Positions 35,578 through 44,573 of a DNA stretch of 64,000 bases are shown piece after piece. Made by a program: the position numbers and the translations under genes. The notes beneath the pieces are model-generated. The model ran no database searches, was not told where the DNA came from, and saw only the letters and a program-made list of their open reading frames with translations. The DNA comes from Verrucomicrobiaceae bacterium (GTDB lineage: Bacteria > Verrucomicrobiota > Verrucomicrobiia > Verrucomicrobiales > Akkermansiaceae): positions 62,001 to 126,000 of the forward strand of contig JAIXWR010000034.1 in assembly GCA_027491155.1 (NCBI GenBank). Direction: 5' to 3'. Within the stretch, counting starts at the first letter, position 1, and each line of letters starts with the position of its first letter.

Positions 35578-37248
35578 TTACATCAGGTAGAGGATCGGGA
35601 AGAGGAAGATCCAGACGAGGTCGACGAAGTGCCAGAAAAGGCCACCGACTTCCACCCGGTTGGCGAGCCACTCGGGGTTGCTGAGATACATCCGCTTGCC
35701 GCAGAAAAGGTAATAGGCCAGCACCAGCGCGCCGCCGACCACGTGGAGACCGTGGAGACCGGTCATCGTGAAGTAGATCGCGTAGTAGGTGTTCCAGGCG
35801 GGCGCGAACTTCGAGGCGAACTGGACCTGCTCGCGGGGCACGGTGAGGTGCGGGAAAGCACCGAAATGCTTGCCGTCCGGGTGAGGGACCTTTTCACGCA
35901 CCTTGTAATCGGGGCCGAAGAACTCTTCCTTGAAGTTCTCCTTGGCCTTGGGCATCGCATACTTGCCAGGGGTGATCTTGACGTCCTCGATCTTGGTCAC
36001 CGAGTAATAGGCCAGCTCCTGCCAACCGATGCGGTACTTGTCTTTCGCCGTCGGCTCCTTGCCCTTGGCCGCAAGCTCCTTGGTGAGCTGGGCCAGAGCG
36101 ACCTGCTGCTTTTCCCAGATCTTCTTCAGCTCCGGGCTCTCCTTGAGCAACCAGGAGTTCTCGATCGCGACCTTGGGGTCGATTCCCTTTCTCTCCGCCT
36201 CCATCACGAGATGGCGGAAGTCGATGGCATCGACGTAGTGGAAGACCATCGGGCTATCCACCAGCTTGCCCTTGAGGTTGGTGCCATCGCGCAGGTCGGC
36301 GGAGGCGGCGGCTTCCTTCACGTCGCGCGGCTTGAAGGAAAAGACCGTCGGAGGCTCGACCTTGAAGATGACCGAGGGTTGTTCCGGCATCAGCTGGCCG
36401 GCGATCGCCGCGGTGTCCACGGCCACCTGGTCGGCGATTTCCCAGTCGCGCTTGCCGGGGTTGGCCGCGTGGGCCTTCTCCCATTGCTCGCGCAGGTTGT
36501 CGGTGCGGACGGCCCCGTTGTTCTCGCGGGCGGCGAGATGGGCTTCCTTGACCGAATCGAGCAGCTCGACCGTCAGCGGGCTGCCGGCCTTGAAGCTGAC
36601 CGTCTTTTCCGGGGAAGTCTTCAGTTCGAGATCGGCTGCCAGCGTGATCGAGGCCTTCTGATCCGCCGCCCGGGCCATGATCGATTCGACCCAGGGCTTG
36701 TGGTGGCGGAGGGTGCTGAAGGAGAATTCGGCGGCCTCGAAATTGACCAGGTTCTCCTCGATCTTCCGGCCCTTGGCGTCCTTGGCGAGCTGGTCCTCGG
36801 TCGGCTGCTTGCCGTGCTCGACCTTCACGCCGTCCTTCACCTTGTAGCCGAGGTGGCCTTCGACGACCGTGTAGTCCTTCAGGCGGACGGCCTGGTGGTG
36901 GAACTTCACGTTGTACTCGATGCCCTTGAGCACCATGAAAACCAAGGAGCAGAACACGGTGATCGCCATGTAGATCTGGAACTTGCCCCACTGGCGCATC
37001 TTCAGCGACGCCCAGGCGAACACCACCGTGACCGAGGAGAAGATCAGCACGAAGGTGTTGATCAGGCCGGGCAGCACCGGGAGCGTCCGCTCCGGCCACG
37101 GGTAGTCGGCACCCAGGCGGAGGAAGATGTAGGCGGAGAAGAAACCTCCGAAGAGCATGACTTCCGACGCAAGGAACAACCAGATGGCGATCTTCGAGTT
37201 GAAGAGGCCCGTGTCCTTGCGCGGGGTGACGATGTAAGGAATTTCCAT
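35578..37248 (-). CDS. ctaE: Cytochrome c oxidase subunit III with a large insert
   Basis: Subunit III of the heme-copper oxidase, 556 residues against about 200 normally. The N-terminal part is standard: WLFLASEVMLFGGFFSAYIF, then two more membrane segments and the conserved Glu111 in KGIEY. The C-terminal part is also standard (YFTMTGLHGLHVVGG, then WHFVDLVWIFLFPILYL). Between them, about residues 115-478, lies a hydrophilic, charged segment of roughly 350 residues with no motif I recognise. The frame is intact and codon use looks like the neighbours, so it is not a frameshift or read-through. It would form a big soluble domain on one side of the membrane. Confidence 0.9.
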   Translation of the reverse strand: MEIPYIVTPRKDTGLFNSKIAIWLFLASEVMLFGGFFSAYIFLRLGADYPWPERTLPVLPGLINTFVLIFSSVTVVFAWASLKMRQWGKFQIYMAITVFCSLVFMVLKGIEYNVKFHHQAVRLKDYTVVEGHLGYKVKDGVKVEHGKQPTEDQLAKDAKGRKIEENLVNFEAAEFSFSTLRHHKPWVESIMARAADQKASITLAADLELKTSPEKTVSFKAGSPLTVELLDSVKEAHLAARENNGAVRTDNLREQWEKAHAANPGKRDWEIADQVAVDTAAIAGQLMPEQPSVIFKVEPPTVFSFKPRDVKEAAASADLRDGTNLKGKLVDSPMVFHYVDAIDFRHLVMEAERKGIDPKVAIENSWLLKESPELKKIWEKQQVALAQLTKELAAKGKEPTAKDKYRIGWQELAYYSVTKIEDVKITPGKYAMPKAKENFKEEFFGPDYKVREKVPHPDGKHFGAFPHLTVPREQVQFASKFAPAWNTYYAIYFTMTGLHGLHVVGGALVLAYYLFCGKRMYLSNPEWLANRVEVGGLFWHFVDLVWIFLFPILYLM

Positions 37249-37288
37249 GGGGAAAAGATCGGGGATCCGGCTTCAGGCGGGCTGGAGC

Positions 37289-39178
37289 TCAGTGGGCGGA
37301 AGGGGTGGCGGGCTTTTCGGCGGGCGCATCGGCACCGCGCTTCGGTTCCTCCCACTGCGGCAGGTAGTCCTCCTCGCAATCGGGGCGGCTGTATTCGTAG
37401 GGACCGCGGTAAACGGCGGGTTCCGTGAGGAAGTTGCCGTGGCCGGGAGGCGTCGGGGTGGCCCACTCGAGCGTGGTGGCGTGGTAGGGGTTGTCGCTCT
37501 CCACCTTGCGTCCGGTCTTCCAGGAAATGAAGAGGTTGATCACGAAGGGGATCTGCGCGAGCGCCATGGCCCAGGCGGCCCAGGACATGATGATGTTGAG
37601 GTCGATGTGCTCGGCCACCGAGTTGCCGAAGACGTTGACGCTGTCCTTCGCCTTGGCGAGGTAGGCGTCGCCGCCGTTGTACCAGCGGCGGTGGAAGCCG
37701 GCCATGCCCTGGGTGAGCATCGGGAAGAAGATCAGGTTCATGCACACCAGGCTGGGCCAGAAGTGCAGGTGGGACAGGAAGCCGCTCATGTGGCGGCCGG
37801 TGATCTTCGGATACCAGTGGTAGACGCCGGCGAAGAGGCCGAAGAGGATGCCGGGAGCCACCACGTAGTGGAAGTGGCCGATCACGTAGTAGGTGTCATG
37901 GAGGTGGAGGTCCACCAGGTTGAAGGCGAGCGGCAGGCCGGTGAGGCCGCCGATGCCGAACATCGGCAGGAAGGCGCAGGCCCAGACCATCGCCGGGGTG
38001 AAGCGGATCGAACCGCCCCACAACGAGATGATCATCGAGGTGATCAGGATCACCGACGGGATCGAGATCAGCACCGTGGTGGTCTGGAAGAAGGTCGAGA
38101 CGACCGGACCCATGCCGGTGAGATACATGTGGTGGGCCCACACGATGAAGGACAGGAAGCCGAGGACGAGCACGCCGTAAACCATCGACTTGTAGCCCCA
38201 GAGCGGGCGGCGGGTGTTGACCGGGATGATCTCGGCGACGCAGGCGATGGCGGGGAGCAGGAGCACGTAAACCTCCGGGTGGCCGAGGAACCAGAACAGG
38301 TGCTGGAACAGCAGCGGCGAGCCGCCGCCGGACAGGTCGGCCAGGCCTTCCTTCGCGGTGTAGAGGCCGGAAGGCATGAAGAAGGACGAGTGGCTGACGC
38401 GGTCCATCAGCTGCATGATGCCGGCGGCTTCCAGCGGCGGGAAGGCGAGCAGGAGGAGGAAGCCGGTGACGAGCATCGCCCAGACGAAGAAGGGCATGCG
38501 CATCCAGGTCATGCCGCGGGCTCGAAGGTTGATGATGGTGGTGATGAAGTTCACCGAGCCGAGCAGCGAGGAGGAGATCAGCAGCACGAGGCCGATCAGC
38601 CACTGGGTCTGGCCGGCGAGCCACTGGTTGACGATCTGGCCGTCGGCGAAGCCCGCGAGCGGCGAGTAGTTCGTCCAGCCTGACTTGGCGGCGCCGGACT
38701 CCATGAAGAACGAGGCGCACATCACCAGGCCGCCGGCGAGATACATCCAGTAGCTGGCCATGTTGAGGCGCGGGAAGGCCATGTCGACCGCGCCGATCTG
38801 GAGCGGGGTGATGTAGTTGCCGAAGGCCCCGAAGCCGAGAGGCACGATGCCGAGGAAGACCATGATGGTGCCGTGCATGGCTCCGAACATGTTGTAGGTC
38901 TCCCCGGTGACCTTGCCGTCGGCCAGCCAGCGGGCCTTCCAGTTGTCGCTGAAGAGCCAGGCCATCCATTCGGGCAGCGGCTGGTGCGGGTAGGCGATGC
39001 TCCAGCGCATCACCATCATCAGGTAGAAGCCGAAGGCGAGGAAGACCATCGCCGTCAGGCCGTACTGGATGCCGATCATCTTGTGATCGGTCGAGAACAC
39101 GTACTTCCGGAGGAAGCCGGGGTCGTGGTGATGGTCGTCGTGACCGTGATGGTCCGCAGTGGCAGCGTGTGAGCTCAT
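37289..39178 (-). CDS. ctaD: Cytochrome c oxidase subunit I (heme-copper, A type)
   Basis: Catalytic subunit that reduces oxygen to water and pumps protons; 629 residues, about 12 transmembrane segments. All metal ligands are present: His in FGAMHGTIM (low-spin heme), GHPEVY (CuB His and cross-linked Tyr), WAHHMY (two CuB His) and VIGHFHYVV (both hemes). The first 20 residues are rich in His and Asp (ADHHGHDDHHHD), a possible copper-binding extension. It is the only subunit I in the window with a full catalytic centre. Confidence 0.95.
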   Translation of the reverse strand: MSSHAATADHHGHDDHHHDPGFLRKYVFSTDHKMIGIQYGLTAMVFLAFGFYLMMVMRWSIAYPHQPLPEWMAWLFSDNWKARWLADGKVTGETYNMFGAMHGTIMVFLGIVPLGFGAFGNYITPLQIGAVDMAFPRLNMASYWMYLAGGLVMCASFFMESGAAKSGWTNYSPLAGFADGQIVNQWLAGQTQWLIGLVLLISSSLLGSVNFITTIINLRARGMTWMRMPFFVWAMLVTGFLLLLAFPPLEAAGIMQLMDRVSHSSFFMPSGLYTAKEGLADLSGGGSPLLFQHLFWFLGHPEVYVLLLPAIACVAEIIPVNTRRPLWGYKSMVYGVLVLGFLSFIVWAHHMYLTGMGPVVSTFFQTTTVLISIPSVILITSMIISLWGGSIRFTPAMVWACAFLPMFGIGGLTGLPLAFNLVDLHLHDTYYVIGHFHYVVAPGILFGLFAGVYHWYPKITGRHMSGFLSHLHFWPSLVCMNLIFFPMLTQGMAGFHRRWYNGGDAYLAKAKDSVNVFGNSVAEHIDLNIIMSWAAWAMALAQIPFVINLFISWKTGRKVESDNPYHATTLEWATPTPPGHGNFLTEPAVYRGPYEYSRPDCEEDYLPQWEEPKRGADAPAEKPATPSAH

Positions 39179-39202
39179 GCTAGAAAATGGTTGGTGCCGA
39201 AC

Positions 39203-39961
39203 TTACTTGGCTTCCGCCGGTTCAAGGGTGATGGGGTCGAGCATCGTCTTGGGATCGAGGGCGTCGCCCGGAAGGTTCTTCGTGTGATCGGCCGCCAGCT
39301 CCTCGCCGGTGACCGCCGTGCCGACTTTTGGCCGGGCATTGGAGATTTCAAGGCCTGCGGCACCCATCTGTTTGGTGACCACGTCGCCGGTCTTGTTGCC
39401 GAAGGAATTGCGGATGTAGGTCATCAGGGCCCCGAGGTCCTCGCCCTTCATGCCGGCGCCCTGGGCGGGCATCACGCCGTAGGTCTTGCCGGTGGAAGCC
39501 GGGCCGCTGAGGCCGTTGAGGATGACCATCGCAAGCCGCTCCGTCTCGCCGGTGACCCAGGCGGACCCGGCGAGCGAGGGGTAGGCGTTGCCGTCTCCCT
39601 TGCCGTCGGGACCGTGGCAGCCGCTGCACTTGCTGTAGAGCTTGGCACCCTTGGCCATGTAGGCGGCGAGGGCGTCCTTCGGCGGCGGGCCGCCGGCCTC
39701 GTCATCGGCCGGGATCACCCGGACGTAGCCGTCCTTCACGGTGTCCTTGTAGGAGAAAAGCGTGCCGGCGTTGCCGAGCGCCCAGCCGGCGGAGAGCAGC
39801 GGGATGGCGCAGAGCACCATCACGGTGAGGGAGACCGGTTCGGCACCGTTCTCCTTGATCTTGTTCTCGCGGGCGGCGGCGGCGGCCCCGCGGACGACGC
39901 GGTCGTGGGCTTCGGTGACATTCACCGATTCCTCGAGGTCGGGCTTGGAAGGATCGATCAT
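39203..39961 (-). CDS. Membrane-anchored monoheme cytochrome c (second copy)
   Basis: 252 residues: cytoplasmic N terminus (about 1-43), one transmembrane helix (about 44-62), then a periplasmic class I cytochrome c domain with CSGCH at 112-116 and a distal Met in GVMPAQGAGM. The segment LAGSAWVTG...TYIRNSFGNK closely matches the cytochrome encoded before ccoN, so the two are paralogues. It holds the position of CcoP after ccoO but has one heme, not two. Likely an electron shuttle between the complex III part and the oxidase. Confidence 0.85.
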   Translation of the reverse strand: MIDPSKPDLEESVNVTEAHDRVVRGAAAAARENKIKENGAEPVSLTVMVLCAIPLLSAGWALGNAGTLFSYKDTVKDGYVRVIPADDEAGGPPPKDALAAYMAKGAKLYSKCSGCHGPDGKGDGNAYPSLAGSAWVTGETERLAMVILNGLSGPASTGKTYGVMPAQGAGMKGEDLGALMTYIRNSFGNKTGDVVTKQMGAAGLEISNARPKVGTAVTGEELAADHTKNLPGDALDPKTMLDPITLEPAEAK

Positions 39962-39980
39962 CGGAAAGGTGGGATTCGGT

Positions 39981-40727
39981 TCAGCCCTGGGGTGCGGCGG
40001 CGGCGGCGGCGGCAGGTGCTGGCTCGGCCGGCTTGGCCGGGGCGGGGTTCATCGAGGCGGGAAGAGCGTCGTCGCGCTTCATGGCCAGCAGGTAGTCGAC
40101 GAGCGCTTCGGCTTCGGCGCTCGGCACGACGCAAGTTCCTTCGGGAGCCTCGACGGGCAAGGCCTCGGTCGGGCATTGGCCGGTGATTTTTTTCTCCTCG
40201 AAGAGGAAGCGGTAGGAGGGGCAAGTCGAGGTCGGGCGCTCGGGATTGCCGCGGGGATTGTAGAGGTGGAGATAGAGCCAGGTCTCGGGGCTGGCACCGC
40301 TTTCCTTGGTGTAGAGGGCTTCGACGCGGCGCCCGATGTTCGAAAGGTCCGGGCCCAGGCGGTTCACGCCGATCTGCGCGAACTTCTCGGCCTGATAGTC
40401 GAAGACGTTCGACTCGCGGCGGGTGTCGCCGCGGGCCTCGTCGGCCTTCAAGCCGGCCCAGTCGGGGCGGCCGAGGTCGTTGCCGGCGTAGGTCGGGCGG
40501 ATGAGCTGGGTGTGGCAGAGGTAGCAGCCGTTGGCGGCATACACCTGCGCGCCGTTGGCCACGCGGCCGGTGGTCTTCGGGTGGTAGATGCCCGTCTTGC
40601 CGTCGGCGATTTCATCGAAAGCCACCGGGGCCACCGAGCGCATCGAGAAGAACGGGTAGATCACCAGGGCCGTCCACGGGAGGAGGAAGGCGAAGGTGAG
40701 TCCGAAGGCGAATTGGCGGAAGGACAT
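39981..40727 (-). CDS. ccoO: CcoO-like monoheme subunit
   Basis: Homologue of cbb3 oxidase subunit II, 248 residues: one N-terminal membrane helix (about 7-27) and a cytochrome domain with CYLCH at 68-72 in the CcoO-typical context GCYLCHTQLIRP. In known CcoO the heme Met ligand sits in a motif of the type S-x-MPAYP; here the position reads STCPSY (Cys169). A segment with two further cysteines (GQCPTEA and EGTCVV) follows. Ends with a Pro/Ala-rich tail. It follows the CcoN-like gene by 47 bp. Confidence 0.85.
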   Translation of the reverse strand: MSFRQFAFGLTFAFLLPWTALVIYPFFSMRSVAPVAFDEIADGKTGIYHPKTTGRVANGAQVYAANGCYLCHTQLIRPTYAGNDLGRPDWAGLKADEARGDTRRESNVFDYQAEKFAQIGVNRLGPDLSNIGRRVEALYTKESGASPETWLYLHLYNPRGNPERPTSTCPSYRFLFEEKKITGQCPTEALPVEAPEGTCVVPSAEAEALVDYLLAMKRDDALPASMNPAPAKPAEPAPAAAAAAAPQG

Positions 40728-40774
40728 GGGAGAAGGGAAATTGGGAGATTCGAAATCGGGAAATCAGGAACCCC

Positions 40775-42289
40775 TTAGTGCGAGTGGGCGGGCGCGGAAC
40801 CGGGGCCGGCATTGTCGATGTCGCCCTCGGGACCGTGGGTGGCATCGTGGAGGTCGTCGTGGTGCGCGTGGCCCAGAAGGGTCGGATGCGAGCTGCGGCG
40901 GCCGAGGCGGAGCCACATCAGGGCGAGGTGGAGGAAGAAGAAGACGTTCGAAAGCAGCAGGAAGCACCACGAAAGCGTGGAAGCCACGGCGTAGGGATAG
41001 GCGTATTCCATCGCATTCTCCCAGGGCTGCTTGTAGTCCTCCTGGGCCTGGCCTTGCATGATCCCGCCGAAAACGGCGACCAGCGCCACGGTGAGGAGGC
41101 CGTAGACCGAGAGGAAGAAGTGGATCTTGATCAGGCGGCTGGAGAGCCACTCGCGGCGGGTGATCCGAGGCACCACGAAGTAGATCATGCCGAAGGCGAT
41201 GAAGCTGAACACGCCGTAGAGGGCGAGGATGTCGAAGCCGTAGCCGGAGAGGCTGAACTGGCTGAGGGGCAGGATGGCCGGGACGTTCAGGAAGGTGGCG
41301 GCGAAGCCGAGGACGAGCAGGCCGATCACGCCGGCGACGGTGAAGCGCAGCGAGGGGCTGTTGACCACGGTGTCCCAGGCGCTGGCGGCGGTCTTGAGCA
41401 GGTTGACGCTGACCGCGATGGCCGGGATGGCGATCAGGATGGTGGCGGCGGCCCCGAGGTAGGGCAGGAAGGCGGGGATCGGCGCACCGGCGAGCTTTTG
41501 CATGCCGGCCCAGGGGGCGATGACGGCGAGGGACCAGAAGCCGAGAAGCGACAGGGTGTAGCTGTAGACCGGGCGGCCGGTGACCTTCGGGATCAGGTAG
41601 TAGGCGGCGGCGAGGGCGGTCGGGATGAAGAACAGGAAGACAAGCGCGGAGCGATACCAGGCATTGACCGCGGCGGCCATCAGCGGGCTGCCGGAGAAGC
41701 CGTGGATGAGGAAATGCGCGGTGACGAAGACCCAGGGGAACCAGATCAGGGCGGCCAGGTTGTACCACTGGGAAATGAACACGTGGCCTTCCGGGCGGAC
41801 CTTGAACTGGATCATCGACCAGATGGCGATGGCGGCGTAGGAAACCAGCATGGGCACCCAGGCGAAGCTCGGGAACTCCATCCACGGGATGCCGGTGCCC
41901 TTGCCGGCGAGGATGCCGAACAGGCCGATGGAAACGGCGAGGTTCCAGACGTGGCCGGCGGTCAGGATCAGGCCGGCGGCGCGGCATTCCTGGCGCGACA
42001 GGCGGGCCATCAGCCAGACCAGCATGCCGAAAGCGGCCTGGCAGCCCCAGCCGTAGATCAGCGCGCTCATGTGGGCCGGCTGGACGCGGCCGTAGGTCAG
42101 CCACGACACGCCGTCGAGGAAGCCCGGGCTATGGACCTTGGCGGAGGAGATGATGCCGAGCAGGATGGCCACGGCGAGCCAGGCGGCGCCGCTGGTGAAG
42201 AAGAACATCACCGGATGGCGCAGCGAGCGGTCGATCTCCGCGCGGCGTGCCGCATCGGCCGCCGGGTTGGTGGTGGAAGCTTGGGACAT
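40775..42289 (-). CDS. ccoN: CcoN-like heme-copper oxidase subunit I without catalytic ligands
   Basis: Homologue of cbb3 oxidase subunit I, 504 residues, about 12 transmembrane segments. Fold and spacing match CcoN, including YYLIPKVTGRPVYSY. The TM2 heme ligand His73 (QPAHMSA) is kept. The CuB site is gone: the canonical WYGHN is WYRSA (211-215) and the HH pair after WAG is MQ (263-264). The canonical H-x-H of TM10 is replaced by GFDILALYG (351-359). There is no histidine at all between residues 197 and 389. The C-terminal tail is His-rich (GHAHHDDLHDATHG). The protein cannot bind CuB or heme b3 in the known way, so it is not an oxygen reductase. It may carry heme b or quinone, or be structural. 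Confidence 0.85.
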   Translation of the reverse strand: MSQASTTNPAADAARRAEIDRSLRHPVMFFFTSGAAWLAVAILLGIISSAKVHSPGFLDGVSWLTYGRVQPAHMSALIYGWGCQAAFGMLVWLMARLSRQECRAAGLILTAGHVWNLAVSIGLFGILAGKGTGIPWMEFPSFAWVPMLVSYAAIAIWSMIQFKVRPEGHVFISQWYNLAALIWFPWVFVTAHFLIHGFSGSPLMAAAVNAWYRSALVFLFFIPTALAAAYYLIPKVTGRPVYSYTLSLLGFWSLAVIAPWAGMQKLAGAPIPAFLPYLGAAATILIAIPAIAVSVNLLKTAASAWDTVVNSPSLRFTVAGVIGLLVLGFAATFLNVPAILPLSQFSLSGYGFDILALYGVFSFIAFGMIYFVVPRITRREWLSSRLIKIHFFLSVYGLLTVALVAVFGGIMQGQAQEDYKQPWENAMEYAYPYAVASTLSWCFLLLSNVFFFLHLALMWLRLGRRSSHPTLLGHAHHDDLHDATHGPEGDIDNAGPGSAPAHSH

Positions 42290-42319
42290 GGGAAAGCGGG
42301 TGCCTTGGGACGTGGAGGT

Positions 42320-43123
42320 TCAGGGCTTGATCAGGTCGGCCTCTTTGAGCATCGGCTTGCCGACTTCGGAGCGCAGCATCTTGACCTGTTCCGGCAGCAC
42401 GGCGGAGGCCTTGTTGCCGAAGCTGTTGCGGATGTAGGTGAGGACCGCCGCGATCTGCTCGTCGGTCTGGTGGGCCAGCGCGGCCATCGGCGCAGGCGGC
42501 GTGTAGGTCGCGCCCTTGAGCTGGATCGGACCTTCGAGGCCGCGGAGCTGGATGCGGATGAGATTGGAAACCGGGCCGGTGACCCATTCGGAGCCGGCGA
42601 GGGTCGGGCCGATCGGGCCGCCTTCGCCGGTCGGGCCGTGGCAGACGAAGCAGGTGCCGCCGCCCATGAACTGGGCCTTGCCGGCTTCGAGTAGGGCGGG
42701 ATCGATCGGGGCGTCGGCGGCGGGCGTGAGGGCGTCGACCGCGGCGACATCGACCTTCGGCTCGTTGGCGGCGGCAAGCTGGCGATCGGAACCCGGCACG
42801 ATCTGCTCGGGCTTGGCCACGGCAACCGGCTTCTCGGCAAGCAGGCCTTGCCCGACCAGCGGGAACACGTCGTGCGGCGGAACCTGGACGACCTTGCCCT
42901 TCTCCACTTCCTTGTAGGCGAAGGCGGCCTTCTGCGCGGCTTCCACCGCGGCGCGCGTCTCGTAGCGCTTGGCCGCCGCGGCCTCCTCAAGCGGGTTCGG
43001 CCGGTCGCCGGAACCGCTGAAAAGCTTGATCGCGAGCAGGATCACGCCGAACAGCATGAACACGCCGAGCGCCCACCAGAAGGCGGTGAAGCGGACGAAG
43101 GGATTGTCGCTGGATGAGGACAT
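42320..43123 (-). CDS. Membrane-anchored monoheme cytochrome c (first copy)
   Basis: 267 residues: one transmembrane helix (about 13-34), a long Ala/Glu-rich linker (about 45-140), and a C-terminal cytochrome c domain with CFVCH at 158-162 and a distal Met in TPPAPMAAL. Paralogous to the cytochrome gene downstream of ccoO (shared LAGSxWVTG and TYIRNSFGNK). Located between actF and the ccoN-like gene, it is a good candidate for linking complex III to the downstream modules. Confidence 0.85.
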   Translation of the reverse strand: MSSSSDNPFVRFTAFWWALGVFMLFGVILLAIKLFSGSGDRPNPLEEAAAAKRYETRAAVEAAQKAAFAYKEVEKGKVVQVPPHDVFPLVGQGLLAEKPVAVAKPEQIVPGSDRQLAAANEPKVDVAAVDALTPAADAPIDPALLEAGKAQFMGGGTCFVCHGPTGEGGPIGPTLAGSEWVTGPVSNLIRIQLRGLEGPIQLKGATYTPPAPMAALAHQTDEQIAAVLTYIRNSFGNKASAVLPEQVKMLRSEVGKPMLKEADLIKP

Positions 43124-43130
43124 CAGAGGG

Positions 43131-43161
43131 AAAGTTCCAAGTGTGAAGTTCCAAGTGCCAA
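43131..43161 (+). repeat. Interspersed repeat, copy 3 (GAAGTTCCAAGTG type)
   Basis: AAAGTTCCAAGTG and GAAGTTCCAAGTGCCAA in tandem, filling most of the 43-bp gap between actF and the first monoheme cytochrome gene. Confidence 0.82.
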
Positions 43162-43166
43162 CCGGA

Positions 43167-44552
43167 TCAGTTCGAGACGTTGGCGGATTCGAGGATGCGG
43201 GGGTCGCGGTGCGGATAGACGGCGGTCTGGGTCAGCGCGCGGAGGTAGAAGAAGACGAAACCGGAGCCGATGGCGATGAAGGCGAAGATGTCGAACCAGA
43301 AGGCGCCCGGGACCGAGGTGGTCACGTCCTTGAAGACAGAGAGTTCCTTCATCCAGTCGGCGGTCGGGAAGTTCGCCATGCGGTAGAGCGAGACGGAGCG
43401 CTCCGGGATGGTGATGATGTAGTGGTCGAGCACGTGCATCGCCAGGGTGTAGCCGGCCATGATGCTGAGCAGCTTCGGGTTCTTCTTGAGCCAGGCCTGG
43501 AGCAGGATGACGAAGGGGATGACGAAGTGGCCGAAGACCAGGGCGATGCTGCCGGTGTTCCAGCCGCCGGTGTTGCGGATGAGGTACCACGAGGTTTCCT
43601 CGGTGATGTTCGCATACCAGATCAGGAAGAACTGGGAGAAGGCGATGTAGGCCCAGAAGATGGTGAAGGCGAGCAGCAGCTTGCCCATGATGTGGAAGTG
43701 CTCGGGACCGGTCACCTTCTTCAAGTAGCCGCCCTTCTGGAGCAGCGTGCAGGTGATGATGATCACCGCCATCGAGTTGAGCGCGGCACCGGCGAAGAGG
43801 TAGACGCCCCACATGGTGGAGAACCAATCGTACTTCATCCCTTGCAGCAGGTCGATGCCGGCGAAGGTGATGGTGATCGCGAAGATGATCAGCGTGTAGG
43901 TCGAGTGGAAGCGGGCCTTGAAAAGGTTCTTCGTGCCGGGGTTCGGATCGGTGTCCTGGTCCACGGAGAACTTGCGCAGGGCGCGGATCACGAGACCGAG
44001 GCCGATGAAGTAGAAGGCGAAGCGGACATACCAGGCGAACAGGTTCATGTACCAGAGCTTGTTCACCAGCAGCGCCTCGTGCTTGGACTCGAGCGCCGCC
44101 TTCATCGAATCGCTGCCGTAGAAGCCGGCCATGAAGCCGTCGAAGTAGCCGCCGCCCGCGGCGCGGTGAATGTTCATCCACTCGAACAGGTATTTCTGCA
44201 CCGCCGGGCAAGCGAAGGGGATCGCGAAGAGGGCCATCCAAGGGAAGACCGATCCGAGGTTTTCCATCACGCGGCGGACCGAGGTCCCCCACCCCGAGTT
44301 GGAGACGTTGTGGAGGAGGGTCCAGAAGCAGCCGCCGACCGCGAGGGTGAAGAAGAAGAAGAACGCGAAGAGCCAGGAGTAGGCGAACTGCGCGGTGATC
44401 TTGCCCGGGGCGAGGAACAGGAAGTAGGCGCTGACCAGGCCGGTCAATGCGGCCGTGCCGCCGGCGATGCGCTTGGCGGACTCGACCTTGGAATTGACGA
44501 GGCGCTCGCCGTCGACCGGGATGTCGGCTGAGGTTACGAAGTGGTGTGCCAT
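43167..44552 (-). CDS. actF: Alternative complex III subunit F (quinol:cytochrome c oxidoreductase)
   Basis: Integral membrane subunit of alternative complex III, 461 residues with about ten transmembrane segments; a smaller relative of ActC (NrfD/PsrC fold). Segments such as FFFFTLAVGGCFWTLLHN, SVFPWMALFAIPF and ITFAGIDLLQGM are recognisable. In the complex ActC and ActF form the paired membrane modules thought to bind quinone and move protons. It follows actE by 21 bp. Confidence 0.88.
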   Translation of the reverse strand: MAHHFVTSADIPVDGERLVNSKVESAKRIAGGTAALTGLVSAYFLFLAPGKITAQFAYSWLFAFFFFFTLAVGGCFWTLLHNVSNSGWGTSVRRVMENLGSVFPWMALFAIPFACPAVQKYLFEWMNIHRAAGGGYFDGFMAGFYGSDSMKAALESKHEALLVNKLWYMNLFAWYVRFAFYFIGLGLVIRALRKFSVDQDTDPNPGTKNLFKARFHSTYTLIIFAITITFAGIDLLQGMKYDWFSTMWGVYLFAGAALNSMAVIIITCTLLQKGGYLKKVTGPEHFHIMGKLLLAFTIFWAYIAFSQFFLIWYANITEETSWYLIRNTGGWNTGSIALVFGHFVIPFVILLQAWLKKNPKLLSIMAGYTLAMHVLDHYIITIPERSVSLYRMANFPTADWMKELSVFKDVTTSVPGAFWFDIFAFIAIGSGFVFFYLRALTQTAVYPHRDPRILESANVSN

Positions 44553-44573
44553 TTCGGTGGGGAAAGCGGGAGA

